NCBI GenBank assembly: GCA_016235265.1
Contig: JACRLI010000015.1
Location: 265,300-312,374 of the forward strand
Direction: 5' to 3'
DNA: 47,075 nt
Origin: Candidatus Eisenbacteria bacterium
GTDB taxonomy: Bacteria; Eisenbacteria; RBG-16-71-46; JACRLI01
Position numbers and translations under genes: made by a program. Positions 7,110 through 16,035 of this stretch are shown piece after piece; the first letter of the stretch is position 1; each line of letters opens with the position of its first letter. Under the pieces are notes generated by a model. That model was not told where the DNA came from. It did not search any database and worked only from the letters and a program-made list of their open reading frames with translations.

Positions 7110-9551
7110 CTAGTCCCCGGCCGCGTCTCCGCCCCGCGCGGAGGCGCGGCCGGTCATTTCCAGCGCCGCGCGTCCCAGCAACCGCGACAGCAGACCGCCA
7201 CCGGCCCGGGGCACTTCGATCACTCGGTAGCCGGGCTCCAGCCCGGCCCGGCGGGCGGCGGCGTCCACCGCCTCGCGCAGCCCGCCCAGGCGATCCGCCA
7301 GCCCCAGGCGCACCGCGTCCACGCCCCACCATACCCGCCCGCCTGCCAGCGCGCGAACTCTTTCCGGCGCCATCCTGCGGCCCGCCGCCACCACCCCCAG
7401 GAAGTCCTCGTAGGTGTCGTCCACCAGGTGCTGGAGATCCGCGCGCTCGCCGGGCGTGAGCGGGCGGCCGTAGAGCGCGGCGTCCGCGTGCTCGCCCTGC
7501 TTGTACACCTCGCGCCGGGCGTCCAGCTTGTCGTAGGTGCCCGCGAAGTTGGGGACGGTCCAGATCACGCCGATGCTCCCGGTCACGGTCATGGGCTGGG
7601 CCACGATCTCGTCCGCCGGGGCGGACATCAGGTAGCCCCCGGAGGCGGCCATATCACCCATGGACACCACCACCGGGATCCGGCGCTCGCGCCGGATGCG
7701 CTCGAGCGTGGCCCGCACCCGGTCGGATCCCATGGCGGAGCCGCCGCCGGAGTTCACCCGCAGCACCAGGGCGCGCACTCCGGGCACGGCCGCGGCGCGC
7801 TCCAGGCGCGCGGCCAGGCTCAGCCCACCCAGCGTGGAGCCGCCCCACAGCGGATCGGACGCATCCCGGCCGCTGGTGATCCCGCCCTCGGCTCGGACCA
7901 CCGCCACGGCGGGCACCAGCCCCCAGCGCGAATCCTCGACTTCCCGGGGCCGGATCCCGGGGATGGCGGCGGCGCTGTCGCGCCCGCACAACCGGTTGAG
8001 CTCGGCGCGCGCGTCCTCCTCCCAACCGAGCCGGTCCAGCAGGCCGCGGGCGCGGGCCTCGGCGGAGGTAAAACCACGGCCGTCGCACCAGGCCAGCACG
8101 CTGTCGGCGGGCAGGCGGCGACCCTCCGCGAGCACCCGCACCAGGAGGGCGTACTCGGTGCGCACCAGGGAGTCGATGCCGGCGCGCTGCGCGGGTGTGG
8201 CGCTGTCGGTGTAGGCCGAGTGGAAGCTGGACTTGTAGTCCCCGGCCACCGCCGCGTCCCAGCGGATGCCCAGTTTCTCGTAGGTGCCGCGCAGTCGTCG
8301 CACCTCCATGGCCACGCCCAGCCCGGCCACGGTGGAGAGCCTGGGCGCCACCACGCGGTCGCAGGCCGCCGCCACGCACATCTCCGCCGGCCCGGTCATC
8401 TCGACGGCGAGGTAGGCCACCACCGGCTTGCCCGTGGCGCGCACGCGGCGAAGCGCGTCGCGCAACTCGTCGCCGGATGCGGTCAGCGGGCCCAGGAATC
8501 CGCGCCCCAGCGGGCCCACCCGGAGCAGCACGCCGGTCACGCCGGGATCCTCCTCGGCCTCGCGCAGCCTCCGGAGGACCCGGGGGAGCGCGTGCCCGCC
8601 GCCACCCAGCAGCGAGAAGCCGGCCTCCTCCTCCCCCAGCGGGCCGCTCACGTCAATCACCACCGGTCCCCTTCGGGCCAGCGCCGCCGGCGCGCCCGCC
8701 AGCCGGCGTTCCCGGCCCGTCACCCCCACCGATTGCTCCGCGGCCACGCCGCCCGATCCGGACCGCACGGCGGCGTGCAGGTCGCCGCGCGGTCCCCGCA
8801 GTGAGACCCCCAATGTCACGTGCGCGCCGCGCTCCTGGCGGCGCGGCTGGTAGGCGGCCGCCAGCTCCAGCCAGGGAGCGGGGACCGCGCGCGCGCCCAA
8901 CCGATAGCGGTTGGTGCGATAGCCGCCCTCGTCCCAGGCCAGCTCCGCGCCCAGCGTGAGCCGCGGTCCCACGGGGCGCGCCGAGAGCCCGAAGAGCTGA
9001 TGCCGCCGCTCGAGGCCCTCCGCCGCGCCCGCGTTGCGGAGCACCCAGGAGACAGAGAGCTGCGGCGCGGGCCGCGCGAAGAGGCCCACGTCGAAACCGG
9101 TGCCGATGCCCGGACCCCGCACGCTCTCGCGCAGGGAACGGAACACGTACCCCGCGCCCGCCGCCGGCCCTCCCAGGGAGCCTCCCAGCCGGAGCTCGCT
9201 GCGCGGCACGCGGGGCGCGCCGTCGTAGGCGTAACCCAGCGCCGCGCCGCCACCGCCGGAGGCGAACACGCCGCGACGCAGACCGCCGCCGGAGAAGACC
9301 CCGCGCAGGTCCCAGCGCCCGCCATCCGGGGCGGCCAGGAGCGCGGGGTTGCCGAAGAGGGCACGCGGACCGTCCAGGTCGGCGGTGAGGATCGCGGGAG
9401 CGATGTCGGCCGTGGCGTCCTGCGCGCGGGCGGCGGGCGGGGGCGCCGCGGCCAGGGCCAGCATCACCAGCAGCGCCGGCGCGCCAAAAACGCAGAAGCC
9501 CACGCCGGCCTGGCGTGAGCCTCGCTGCCGCGGTCCCGGGGCGGGAATCAC
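7110..9551 (-). CDS. sppA: Protease IV (SppA, S49) with N-terminal outer-membrane-barrel-like domain
   Basis: The 813-residue product reads from a GTG at 9551, twelve bases after the upstream YchF-like stop, with GTGAGG as ribosome site. Residues 1-44 form a signal peptide with basic start and likely cleavage after ARA. Residues about 50-285 are glycine-rich alternating strands containing ALFGNPALLA, like PorV/UPF0164 barrels. Residues about 295-790 are the tandem S49 domains of the long, E. coli-type SppA. The catalytic Lys440 (AVAGDYKSSF) is in the first domain and Ser637 (GDMAASGGY) in the second, 197 apart, close to the 200 between Lys209 and Ser409 in E. coli. SppA normally removes signal peptide remnants at the inner membrane; the extra domain is unusual. 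Confidence 0.9.
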   Translation of the reverse strand: MIPAPGPRQRGSRQAGVGFCVFGAPALLVMLALAAAPPPAARAQDATADIAPAILTADLDGPRALFGNPALLAAPDGGRWDLRGVFSGGGLRRGVFASGGGGAALGYAYDGAPRVPRSELRLGGSLGGPAAGAGYVFRSLRESVRGPGIGTGFDVGLFARPAPQLSVSWVLRNAGAAEGLERRHQLFGLSARPVGPRLTLGAELAWDEGGYRTNRYRLGARAVPAPWLELAAAYQPRRQERGAHVTLGVSLRGPRGDLHAAVRSGSGGVAAEQSVGVTGRERRLAGAPAALARRGPVVIDVSGPLGEEEAGFSLLGGGGHALPRVLRRLREAEEDPGVTGVLLRVGPLGRGFLGPLTASGDELRDALRRVRATGKPVVAYLAVEMTGPAEMCVAAACDRVVAPRLSTVAGLGVAMEVRRLRGTYEKLGIRWDAAVAGDYKSSFHSAYTDSATPAQRAGIDSLVRTEYALLVRVLAEGRRLPADSVLAWCDGRGFTSAEARARGLLDRLGWEEDARAELNRLCGRDSAAAIPGIRPREVEDSRWGLVPAVAVVRAEGGITSGRDASDPLWGGSTLGGLSLAARLERAAAVPGVRALVLRVNSGGGSAMGSDRVRATLERIRRERRIPVVVSMGDMAASGGYLMSAPADEIVAQPMTVTGSIGVIWTVPNFAGTYDKLDARREVYKQGEHADAALYGRPLTPGERADLQHLVDDTYEDFLGVVAAGRRMAPERVRALAGGRVWWGVDAVRLGLADRLGGLREAVDAAARRAGLEPGYRVIEVPRAGGGLLSRLLGRAALEMTGRASARGGDAAGD

Positions 9552-9562
9552 CGCGCCCTGCC

Positions 9563-10528
9563 TCACACCGAGAACCGGATGTTGAGGATGTCTCCGTCCT
9601 GGACCACGTACTCCTTGCCTTCCAGCCGCAACCAGCCCTTCTCGCGCGCGTGCGCCAGGGTCTTCGCCTCCACCATCTGCGCGTAGGAGATGACCTCGGC
9701 GCGGATGAACCCGCGGGCCAGGTCGGTGTGGATCACGCCCGCCGCCTCCACCGCGGCCGCGCCCTTGCGCACCGTCCAGGCGCGCACCTCGTCCTTGCCC
9801 ACGGTGAAAAAGGAGTGCAGCCCCAGCAGGTCGTAGGAGGCGCGCAGCAACCGGTCTCGCGCCGCTTCCTTCAGTCCGATCATCTCGAGGAAGGCGGGGC
9901 GCTCCTCGGGGGACAGGGCCACGATCTCGGACTCCACCTTCGCGCTCAGCGTGAGCGCCGCGGAATGGGGACCGGCGTGCAGCCCCGCCTCCAGCGCGTG
10001 GCCCTCGGCCAGCCGGTCCTCGGCCACGTTCAGCACCACCAGCAGCGGCTTCCGCGAAAGCAGCTGGTAGCCGCGCAGCAGGCGCTCGTCCTCCGGTGAG
10101 AAGTCCAGCGCGCGAAGCGGCTCCTCCTGCGCCAGGGCCGCCACGCACTTCTCCAGCAGCGGCATCTCGCGCGGATCCTCGGGCTTCTTGCCCACCCTGT
10201 CGGCCCGGCGGACCTTTTCGTGGCGCGACTCCAGCACCACCTGGTCGCTCAGGATGGTCTCGGCCATCAGGTCGGCCAGCTCCGCCCGTGCCGCGCTCTC
10301 CAGCTGCGAAGGGTCCTCGATCGAGAACAGTCCGGCCACGGCCACCAGCGCGTCGGCGGCGCGCAGCGCCTCCGGCACTTCCGTCCCCCCGCCCTTCTTC
10401 TCGTGCCTCTCGGCCTCGGCGTACTCCACGCGCGCGCGGATGGTCTTGTGCGGCTCGAACATCCTCGAGAGCACGTCCACGCGCCCGTCGGGCACGTCGG
10501 CCGTGCCGAGCTGGCGGCCGAGGCGCAC
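9563..10528 (-). CDS. YchF-family (Obg-like) protein lacking the P-loop
   Basis: This 321-residue protein matches the YchF ATPase family from just after the first nucleotide motif to the end. LGTADVPDGRVDVLSRMFEP aligns with the [20 protein letters not shown] region. LLVVLNVAED retains the NxxE adenine-specificity motif, and the C-terminal TGS/DUF933 domain (about 235-321) is complete, ending DGDILNIRFSV. The GxxNxGKST P-loop is absent and the DIAG switch motif is replaced by YAEAERHEKKGGG. The GTG start at 10528 has AAGGA upstream and a strong promoter 67 bases further up, and no frame upstream encodes a P-loop. It is therefore probably a real short gene, not a fragment, and cannot hydrolyse nucleotide in the normal way. 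Confidence 0.85.
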   Translation of the reverse strand: MRLGRQLGTADVPDGRVDVLSRMFEPHKTIRARVEYAEAERHEKKGGGTEVPEALRAADALVAVAGLFSIEDPSQLESAARAELADLMAETILSDQVVLESRHEKVRRADRVGKKPEDPREMPLLEKCVAALAQEEPLRALDFSPEDERLLRGYQLLSRKPLLVVLNVAEDRLAEGHALEAGLHAGPHSAALTLSAKVESEIVALSPEERPAFLEMIGLKEAARDRLLRASYDLLGLHSFFTVGKDEVRAWTVRKGAAAVEAAGVIHTDLARGFIRAEVISYAQMVEAKTLAHAREKGWLRLEGKEYVVQDGDILNIRFSV

Positions 10529-10594
10529 GGGTGGGCTTCCTTCGGTGGCTGGGACGGAATGGACGCGGCCCGGACGGGCCGCGTTCGCGCGCGA

Positions 10595-10623
10595 ATCTTA
10601 GGCTCGCCGCGGGGGGGTGTCAA
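10595..10623 (-). promoter_or_regulatory. Sigma-70-type promoter of the ychF-like/sppA operon
   Basis: The minus strand reads TTGACA, a 17-base spacer and TAAGAT. This predicts a transcription start near 10588 and a leader of about 60 bases before the GTG at 10528. Confidence 0.85.
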
Positions 10624-10693
10624 CGCGGAGCGGAGCACGGCGGGGCGGAGCACCGCGGGGCGCTGGACACGTGCGGCAGGGGACGGACGCTTC

Positions 10694-10720
10694 GGGGGCG
10701 GCGCCCGTGGGCCCGCCCCC
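10694..10720 (-). terminator. Hairpin downstream of the GAF gene
   Basis: GGGGGCGG at 10694-10701 pairs with CCGCCCCC at 10713-10720 around an 11-base loop, 36 bases after the stop of the GAF protein gene. No clear T tract follows, so termination is only suggested. Confidence 0.45.
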
Positions 10721-10755
10721 GATGGTGCTCGAACTTCCCGGCCGTCGCGAGACGC

Positions 10756-11787
10756 TCAGGCCGCCTTTTGCCCCGCGTCGGGCTCGGCCGGCTCGATCAT
10801 CACCGGCCAGCTGACCCCGGCCAGGGATCCCACGTAGTTCTCGTAGTCCCGGGCGAAGGAGTCCACCAGCGCCGCGGCGGTGTGCAGCGTGCCCGAGGAC
10901 CCGCCGGTGGCCGCGACCAGCGCCTCGATGGCGCGCAGCGCCTCCGTCAACCGCTCCGCGCCGGGCAGGTGCAGCATGCCGTTGGGCGGCGCGCCCAGGT
11001 GCAGGCGGCGCCAGAAGTCCGCCATGGCGGCCTTGGTGCGCACCAGTTCGTCGGAGAGGTCGTCCACGGCCTGGCTGCGATCGGCCAGCACCTCGGAGAG
11101 GTTCTCGTTGTAGTTCGAGAGCTTCTCGAACAACTCGGAGGCCGCCAGGCCCTGGGCGATGGCGTCGGCCGCCATGCCCAGGATCCGCACCCGCTCCGTG
11201 GGAAACGCGTAGCGCTCGGTCGAGCCCAGCCACAACACGCCCACCAGGCGCCCCGAGGAGGCCAGCGGGAACAGGCAGAAGGAGCCCTCGCGCAGGAACG
11301 AGGCCGCTCCGCGGCAGCGGGCCTCCAGCGCGCCGTCGTGGACCACCAGCGGCTCGCGCCGGCAGGCGGTCTGCCCCACCGGCCCTTCGTTGAGGAGCAC
11401 CTCCAGCGCCGCTTCGTCCGGGCCGCCGGTGCGCAGCTCGCCGCGACCGGTGCCGCAGCGCCACACCAGTTCCTCGCCCTCGGCCATCCACAGCGCCGCG
11501 TCCTCCAGGTCCTGCTCGTCCACCAGCGCGTGCAGCACCTCGAAGCCCAGCTCGTGCCCGTCCACCACGCGGCTCAGCACCTCCGAGAGCCGGCGCAGCA
11601 GCGAGAGCTCCTGCACCCGGGCCTCCAGCTCGTGCGCCGCGCGCTCCAGTCCCTTCAGCAGATTGGCGCGCTCGACCTCCGCGGATTCCATGCGGCGCGC
11701 CAGGCTGTTCGCGGCATCCCTGCGTGCCGCCGGGTCGGCGTCGGGCCGGCCCAGCACGTCCAGCATTTCCCGATCCTCGCGCACCAT
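10756..11787 (-). CDS. GAF-domain protein with coiled-coil flanks
   Basis: The 343-residue soluble protein has a helical, heptad-like N-terminus (about 20-70) and a GAF-type sensor domain at about 65-215 (ALWMAEGEELVWRCG, FLREGSFCLFPL, GVLWLGSTERYAF, LGMAADAIAQGL). A second coiled-coil segment spans about 215-255, and the C-terminal tail is unassigned. There is no kinase, cyclase or phosphodiesterase output domain, so it should act through protein contacts. It starts two bases after the stop of the HDOD gene (11790), so the two form one operon and probably one signalling module. The ligand cannot be predicted. Confidence 0.8.
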   Translation of the reverse strand: MVREDREMLDVLGRPDADPAARRDAANSLARRMESAEVERANLLKGLERAAHELEARVQELSLLRRLSEVLSRVVDGHELGFEVLHALVDEQDLEDAALWMAEGEELVWRCGTGRGELRTGGPDEAALEVLLNEGPVGQTACRREPLVVHDGALEARCRGAASFLREGSFCLFPLASSGRLVGVLWLGSTERYAFPTERVRILGMAADAIAQGLAASELFEKLSNYNENLSEVLADRSQAVDDLSDELVRTKAAMADFWRRLHLGAPPNGMLHLPGAERLTEALRAIEALVAATGGSSGTLHTAAALVDSFARDYENYVGSLAGVSWPVMIEPAEPDAGQKAA

Positions 11788-11789
11788 GG

Positions 11790-12677
11790 TCAGGACCCCA
11801 TCATGGAGCGGGCCGCCATCAGGCGCGCGGGCAGGTCCGCCTTGAGAACTTCGAGCGTCGCCTCGTCCACACCCAGGATGCCGGCCCAGGCCGGGTCCCA
11901 GCGGGTGTTGTCCACCTCGAGCGTGGGCGGCTCCTCACGCCCGAGCAGCGACTCGGCCGCCGCCACCGACGTCACCAGGCGGGCGTTCGCCAGCGCCTTG
12001 TGCGGCCGGTGGTGGAACGCGATGATCTCGGACAGCTCGCCGGAGAACTTCCAGCGCTCGGCCAGCCACAGGCCCACCGAACCGTGATCCGCGGCGAATG
12101 TCTCGCGCTCCCATTCCACCCAGTCCTCGCACGCGTCGGGATCGAAGCCCTCCATCACCTGCCCGTACTCCTCCTTCAACGCGGCCGCCACCGCCAGCTT
12201 GCCGATGTCGTGGAGGATGCCGCCGCAGAATGCCACCTCCGGCGGGACGCCGCCCACGGTGCGCGCCACGGCCTCGGAGGCCACCGCCACGTGCACGCTG
12301 TGCTGCCAGAACCGGTCCATGTCGAAGCCCGGAACGGACTCGCGGAAGCTGTCCACCACGCTGGCGCCGACGGCCAGGGACTTCACCACTTCCACGCCCA
12401 GCACCACCGTGGCCTCGGTCACGTTGGAGACCTGGCGGCTTCGCCCGTAGTAGGCGCTGTTGGACATCTTGAGAATGCGGGCGGTGAGGCCGGTGTCGGT
12501 GGCGATCGCCTGCGACAGGCGCTTCGCGGAACAGTCCGGGTCGCGCAGGGCGTCCCAGATCTGCTGCAGGACGGTGGGCATCGTGGGCAGGCCTTCCAGC
12601 TTGCGGATGCGCCGCTGCAGCTCCAGGTGCTCGGAAGCAGTGTGGTCCATCGTGCCTCGGGAGTGAGGGTACGACAT
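11790..12677 (-). CDS. HDOD domain signalling protein
   Basis: The 295-residue protein has a full HDOD domain at about 25-215: LPTMPTVLQQIWDAL, ILKMSNSAYYGRSR, GGILHDIGKLAVAAAL and IIAFHHRPHKAL. These are regulatory relatives of HD phosphohydrolases. No receiver or other domain is attached. The reading frame has two possible starts, ATG at 12677 with GAGGG 12 bases upstream and ATG at 12650 with GAGG four bases upstream; neither is decisive. It is followed after two bases by the GAF protein gene, and together they look like a two-protein sensor/output unit. A more distant HDOD relative is at 3361. Confidence 0.88.
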   Translation of the reverse strand: MSYPHSRGTMDHTASEHLELQRRIRKLEGLPTMPTVLQQIWDALRDPDCSAKRLSQAIATDTGLTARILKMSNSAYYGRSRQVSNVTEATVVLGVEVVKSLAVGASVVDSFRESVPGFDMDRFWQHSVHVAVASEAVARTVGGVPPEVAFCGGILHDIGKLAVAAALKEEYGQVMEGFDPDACEDWVEWERETFAADHGSVGLWLAERWKFSGELSEIIAFHHRPHKALANARLVTSVAAAESLLGREEPPTLEVDNTRWDPAWAGILGVDEATLEVLKADLPARLMAARSMMGS

Positions 12678-12835
12678 GAACGGGCGCGGCCCTCGCAGGG
12701 TGCGGAGCGCGCGCGGGGGCAGTCGGGTTCGCTGGGGGGGATATCGGAGGCGCAGGGGGGAAACTTGAGGTGGCGGGATGGGACTCCATGGCCCCGGGGA
12801 ATGCGCTCCCCGCGGCTCAGATGCCGGCCGGAGAA

Positions 12836-14215
12836 TCAGAGCTGGACGGTCTCCCCGCGGGCGGGGGTGAACACCCTGGGGAAGCCGGTCTCGCGCAGCT
12901 TGCCTTCGAGCGCCTGCTGCGCCAGCGGTTCCCCGTGCACCAGGTAGATGCGCCGGGGCTTCACCAGCGAAGCCAGCCGCAGCAGGTCGGCCTGATCGCC
13001 GTGGGCGCTGAAGGCGTCCATCACCACCACCTCGGCGCGCAGCGGCACCGTCTCGCCGTAGATCTTCACCTCGGGGCGGCGCTCCACGATGCGCCGCCCC
13101 AGGGTGTTCTCGGCCATGAAGCCCACCGCCAGCACCATGTTGCGGGGGTCCTCGATGGTGTTACGCAGGTGGTGCAGCACCCGGCCGCCCTCGCACATGC
13201 CCGAAGCGGACACGATCACCATCGGGCCGGGCGCGTCGTTGAGCCGTTTCGACTCCTCCACGGTGCGCACCGTGCGCAGCCCGGACATGCCCAGCGGGTC
13301 GTGGTGCGATTTCAGCTGGGCGTTCATCTCTTCGTCGAAGCACTCGGGGTGGGCGCGCACGATCTCGGTCACGTTGGCGCTCAGCGGGCTGTCCACGTAG
13401 ACGGGCATCTTCGGCATGCGGCCGGCGTCGGCCAGCCGGTGCATGCAGTACAGCAGCTCCTGCGTGCGCCCCAGCGAGAAGGCGGGGATCACCACCTTGG
13501 CGCCGCGGGCGGCGGCGCGGCACAGGGCCTCCCCCAGCTGCTCCTCGGCGTGCGCCAGCTCGTGGTGCAGCCGGTCCCCGTAGGTGGACTCGAGCACCAG
13601 CACCTCGGCCTCGCCGGGCGGCTCGGGATCCCGGAGGATCGGGAGGCCGCTGCGGCCGACGTCGCAGGCGTAGACCACGGAGCACGAGCGCCCCGCTTCG
13701 CTGAGCTCCAGCCGCGTCAGCGCCGAGCCTAGGATGTGGCCGGCGTCGAAGAACCGGACCGTGACTCCGGGGACCGGGCCGAAAGGCTCGTGGTAGGGGT
13801 GGCCCGCGAAGCCCTCCAGCACGCCCAGGGCGTCGTCCGTGGTATACAGCGGCTCCACGTAGGGAGCGAAATGCCCGCGCTTGCGCAGGAACTTCGAGTC
13901 CATCTCCTGCAGGTGCGCGCTGTCCTGCAGCATCACGTCGCACAGGTCCGCGGTGGCGCGGGTGCAGTGGACCGGACCGCGGTAACCGCGGCGGAAGAGC
14001 GTGGGGAGGTTGCCGGAGTGGTCGGTGTGCGCGTGCCCCAGGACCACGGCGTCGAGGTTTCGCGCGTCGTAGGGAGCACGGGCGTTCTTCTGCCATGCCT
14101 CCTCGCGGCGCCCCTGGAACAGGCCGCAGTCCACCAGGAGGCGGTGGCCGTCCGACTGGATGAGGTGGGCGGACCCGGTCACCTCGCGGGCCGCGCCCCA
14201 GAACGTCCATTGCAT
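12836..14215 (-). CDS. Metallo-beta-lactamase/beta-CASP ribonuclease (CPSF73-like)
   Basis: The 459-residue protein begins MQWTFWGAAREVTGSAHL, typical of the bacterial/archaeal CPSF73-like group. The metal motif is H61-A-H63-T-D65-H66, followed later by FDAGHILGSA. The beta-CASP domain with a PAFSLGRTQELLY motif lies at about 210-340. The C-terminal RNA-specificity segment has SASGMCEGGR and FSAHGD. Relatives are single-strand RNA endonucleases in RNA turnover. The ATG at 14215 lies seven bases after a good -10 box, so the message seems leaderless. The frame stays open upstream to 14761, but that part is an artefact of GC-rich sequence. Confidence 0.92.
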   Translation of the reverse strand: MQWTFWGAAREVTGSAHLIQSDGHRLLVDCGLFQGRREEAWQKNARAPYDARNLDAVVLGHAHTDHSGNLPTLFRRGYRGPVHCTRATADLCDVMLQDSAHLQEMDSKFLRKRGHFAPYVEPLYTTDDALGVLEGFAGHPYHEPFGPVPGVTVRFFDAGHILGSALTRLELSEAGRSCSVVYACDVGRSGLPILRDPEPPGEAEVLVLESTYGDRLHHELAHAEEQLGEALCRAAARGAKVVIPAFSLGRTQELLYCMHRLADAGRMPKMPVYVDSPLSANVTEIVRAHPECFDEEMNAQLKSHHDPLGMSGLRTVRTVEESKRLNDAPGPMVIVSASGMCEGGRVLHHLRNTIEDPRNMVLAVGFMAENTLGRRIVERRPEVKIYGETVPLRAEVVVMDAFSAHGDQADLLRLASLVKPRRIYLVHGEPLAQQALEGKLRETGFPRVFTPARGETVQL

Positions 14216-14222
14216 GCGGCTG

Positions 14223-14251
14223 AATGTAGCGGCGCCCCCCGCGGCGCGCAA
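14223..14251 (-). promoter_or_regulatory. Promoter for leaderless beta-CASP ribonuclease mRNA
   Basis: The minus strand reads TTGCGC, a 17-base spacer and TACATT, then seven bases to the ATG at 14215. The expected transcription start coincides with, or lies one base before, the start codon, leaving no room for a ribosome-binding site. Confidence 0.65.
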
Positions 14252-14271
14252 CGCGGAATCGTCCGCGGGTC

Positions 14272-14301
14272 TTGAGATGCGGGCCGTGCCTCGCTTACAA
14301 T
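14272..14301 (+). promoter_or_regulatory. Promoter of the DUF885-like gene
   Basis: TTGAGA, an 18-base spacer and TACAAT predict transcription from about 14308, 32 bases before the ATG at 14340. It is back-to-back with the ribonuclease promoter. Confidence 0.75.
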
Positions 14302-14339
14302 GGCGCCGCTCACCCGTCCCGAACCACAGGAGTTCCCGA

Positions 14340-16016
14340 ATGCACCGAAGCACCCGGGTCGTGCTCGCCGCCGCGCTGCTGCTCGCGGCGCTGCCGGCAT
14401 CCGCGGCGCCGCGCACCGCGCGCAAGCCCCCGGTGTCGCGTACGCCGGCCCCGGGCCCCGCGTGGCTTCGCGCCCTGGGCGCCAGCCTGCCGGAAGCCGG
14501 GCTCGAAGCCGGCCTGGATGCCTGCGGGCCGCGCCTCAACGACTGCTCCGAGGCGGGTGTGCGCGCCGCGCGCGCGGCCATCCGCCGGGCCCGGTCGGCG
14601 GTGCGCGGCACCTCGCCCGACGCCGCACTGCTGCGCTCCCGCCTGGCCCGTGAGTCGTTCGCGTGGAATGAACTGGACTTCCGCGTGCGCCGTCCCGGCG
14701 CGGTGCTGCCCCTGGAGGGCCTCCTGGACGCCCTCACGGTGCAGGCCGTGCCCTTCCCCACCCGCCTCGAATGGCTGGGCTCGCGCCTGGGGCAGCTGCC
14801 CCGGCGCCTGGCCCTGGCGCTGGAATCGCACGGGAAGTACTCGCCCGAGATGGTGCGCTACGGGATCCTGGACGCGGCCACCACGCTGCGGGCCCTGGAG
14901 CGCATCCGCCGCTACGCCGACACGCTGGAGATCCCGCCCGAGGTGCAGGCCGGAATCCGCAACGGCTGCGAGCAATCCCGCGGCATGGTGGAGCGCTACT
15001 CCGACTTCCTGGAGCACGATCTGCTTCCCGGGGCCTCGGAGGACGCGCGCCCCGAACCGTCGCTCTACCGGCGCGTGCTGGCCGAGGGCTATGGCTACCC
15101 CGAGAACCCCGCGACGCTGGAGGCGCAGCTGTCCCGGGCGGTGGCTTCCGCCCGCCGCGAGACCGACAGCCTGGCCGCCTGCCTGGACCGCTCCCTGGGT
15201 GCGGCGGCGCTGGTGGAGATCCTCAAGGGATCCCACCCCGGCGCCGCCGAGGTGCTGCCCGCGGTGACGGCGGTCTTCCGCGGGGCCGAGGAAGGGGCGC
15301 GCTCGCGCTGGCCGGGACTGCCCGCCGCACCGCTGGAAGTGGCCCCCATGGACTTCGGCGGCCGGGTGCAGGGCCAGGTAAGCTCCTACGCCCGCCCCCG
15401 GCCGCTGCGGGCCGCCTTCGAGGAGCCGCTTTTCGGCGTGGCGCTGGTGGACCCGGCCTGGCCCAGCGACGTGCAGGAGACATTCCTCAAGCAGCTGAGC
15501 TTCTATTTCGACTCGGTGCTTGCGGCGCGGCATGACGTCCCGGGCGAGACGATGCTGGGGCGGGTGCACGCGGCGGGACCGGGCGAGCGAACATGGGCCG
15601 CCGGCCCGCACACGTTCCAGGCCTGGGGCGTGTTCGCCCAGCAGCTGGCATCCCGCAGCGGGGCCTTCGTGTCCGTCGAGTCCCGCCTGTTCGAGGCGTG
15701 GACCCGGCTCACCGCCCTCGCCCGCGCCCAGCAGGACCTGCGCCTGGGACAGCGGATCACCGACACCGAGACCGCGGTGTCGGAGATGGGCAAGGCCACC
15801 GGGATCGACCCCTCGGTGTGTCGCGGGTACCTGAAGGAGATTCTCGAGAACCCGGGGCGCCAGGCCGCCGTGGGGCTGCGCGCGCTCGCCTACCGGGACG
15901 CGTTCGATGCTCTCCGCGCGCGCGGCGCGTCGGAGACCGAGGCCCTGTCGAAGCTGGCCGGAACCGCCCTGTACCTTCCCACGGACCAGGCCCGCCTGTT
16001 GGGGCTGGTCCCCTGA
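14340..16016 (+). CDS. Secreted DUF885-like protein with degenerate metal site
   Basis: The 558-residue product has an AGGAG site upstream and a clear signal peptide (about 1-23, LAAALLLAALPASAA). The rest is largely helical and follows the DUF885 family layout. DUF885 proteins carry a metallopeptidase-like HExxPGH motif and a downstream EGWALYAE helix. Here the corresponding segments appear as RHDVPGETML (about 400-410) and TFQAWGVFAQQL (about 424-437). The Glu after the first His is Asp, the second His is Glu and the EGW Glu is Gln. This suggests a periplasmic or lipid-facing protein that has lost catalysis. The family call is by motif order and moderately sure; the function is unknown. BshB1-like gene follows after 19 bases. 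Confidence 0.7.
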   Translation: MHRSTRVVLAAALLLAALPASAAPRTARKPPVSRTPAPGPAWLRALGASLPEAGLEAGLDACGPRLNDCSEAGVRAARAAIRRARSAVRGTSPDAALLRSRLARESFAWNELDFRVRRPGAVLPLEGLLDALTVQAVPFPTRLEWLGSRLGQLPRRLALALESHGKYSPEMVRYGILDAATTLRALERIRRYADTLEIPPEVQAGIRNGCEQSRGMVERYSDFLEHDLLPGASEDARPEPSLYRRVLAEGYGYPENPATLEAQLSRAVASARRETDSLAACLDRSLGAAALVEILKGSHPGAAEVLPAVTAVFRGAEEGARSRWPGLPAAPLEVAPMDFGGRVQGQVSSYARPRPLRAAFEEPLFGVALVDPAWPSDVQETFLKQLSFYFDSVLAARHDVPGETMLGRVHAAGPGERTWAAGPHTFQAWGVFAQQLASRSGAFVSVESRLFEAWTRLTALARAQQDLRLGQRITDTETAVSEMGKATGIDPSVCRGYLKEILENPGRQAAVGLRALAYRDAFDALRARGASETEALSKLAGTALYLPTDQARLLGLVP

Positions 16017-16035
16017 TGCCACCGGAGAGACCCGA

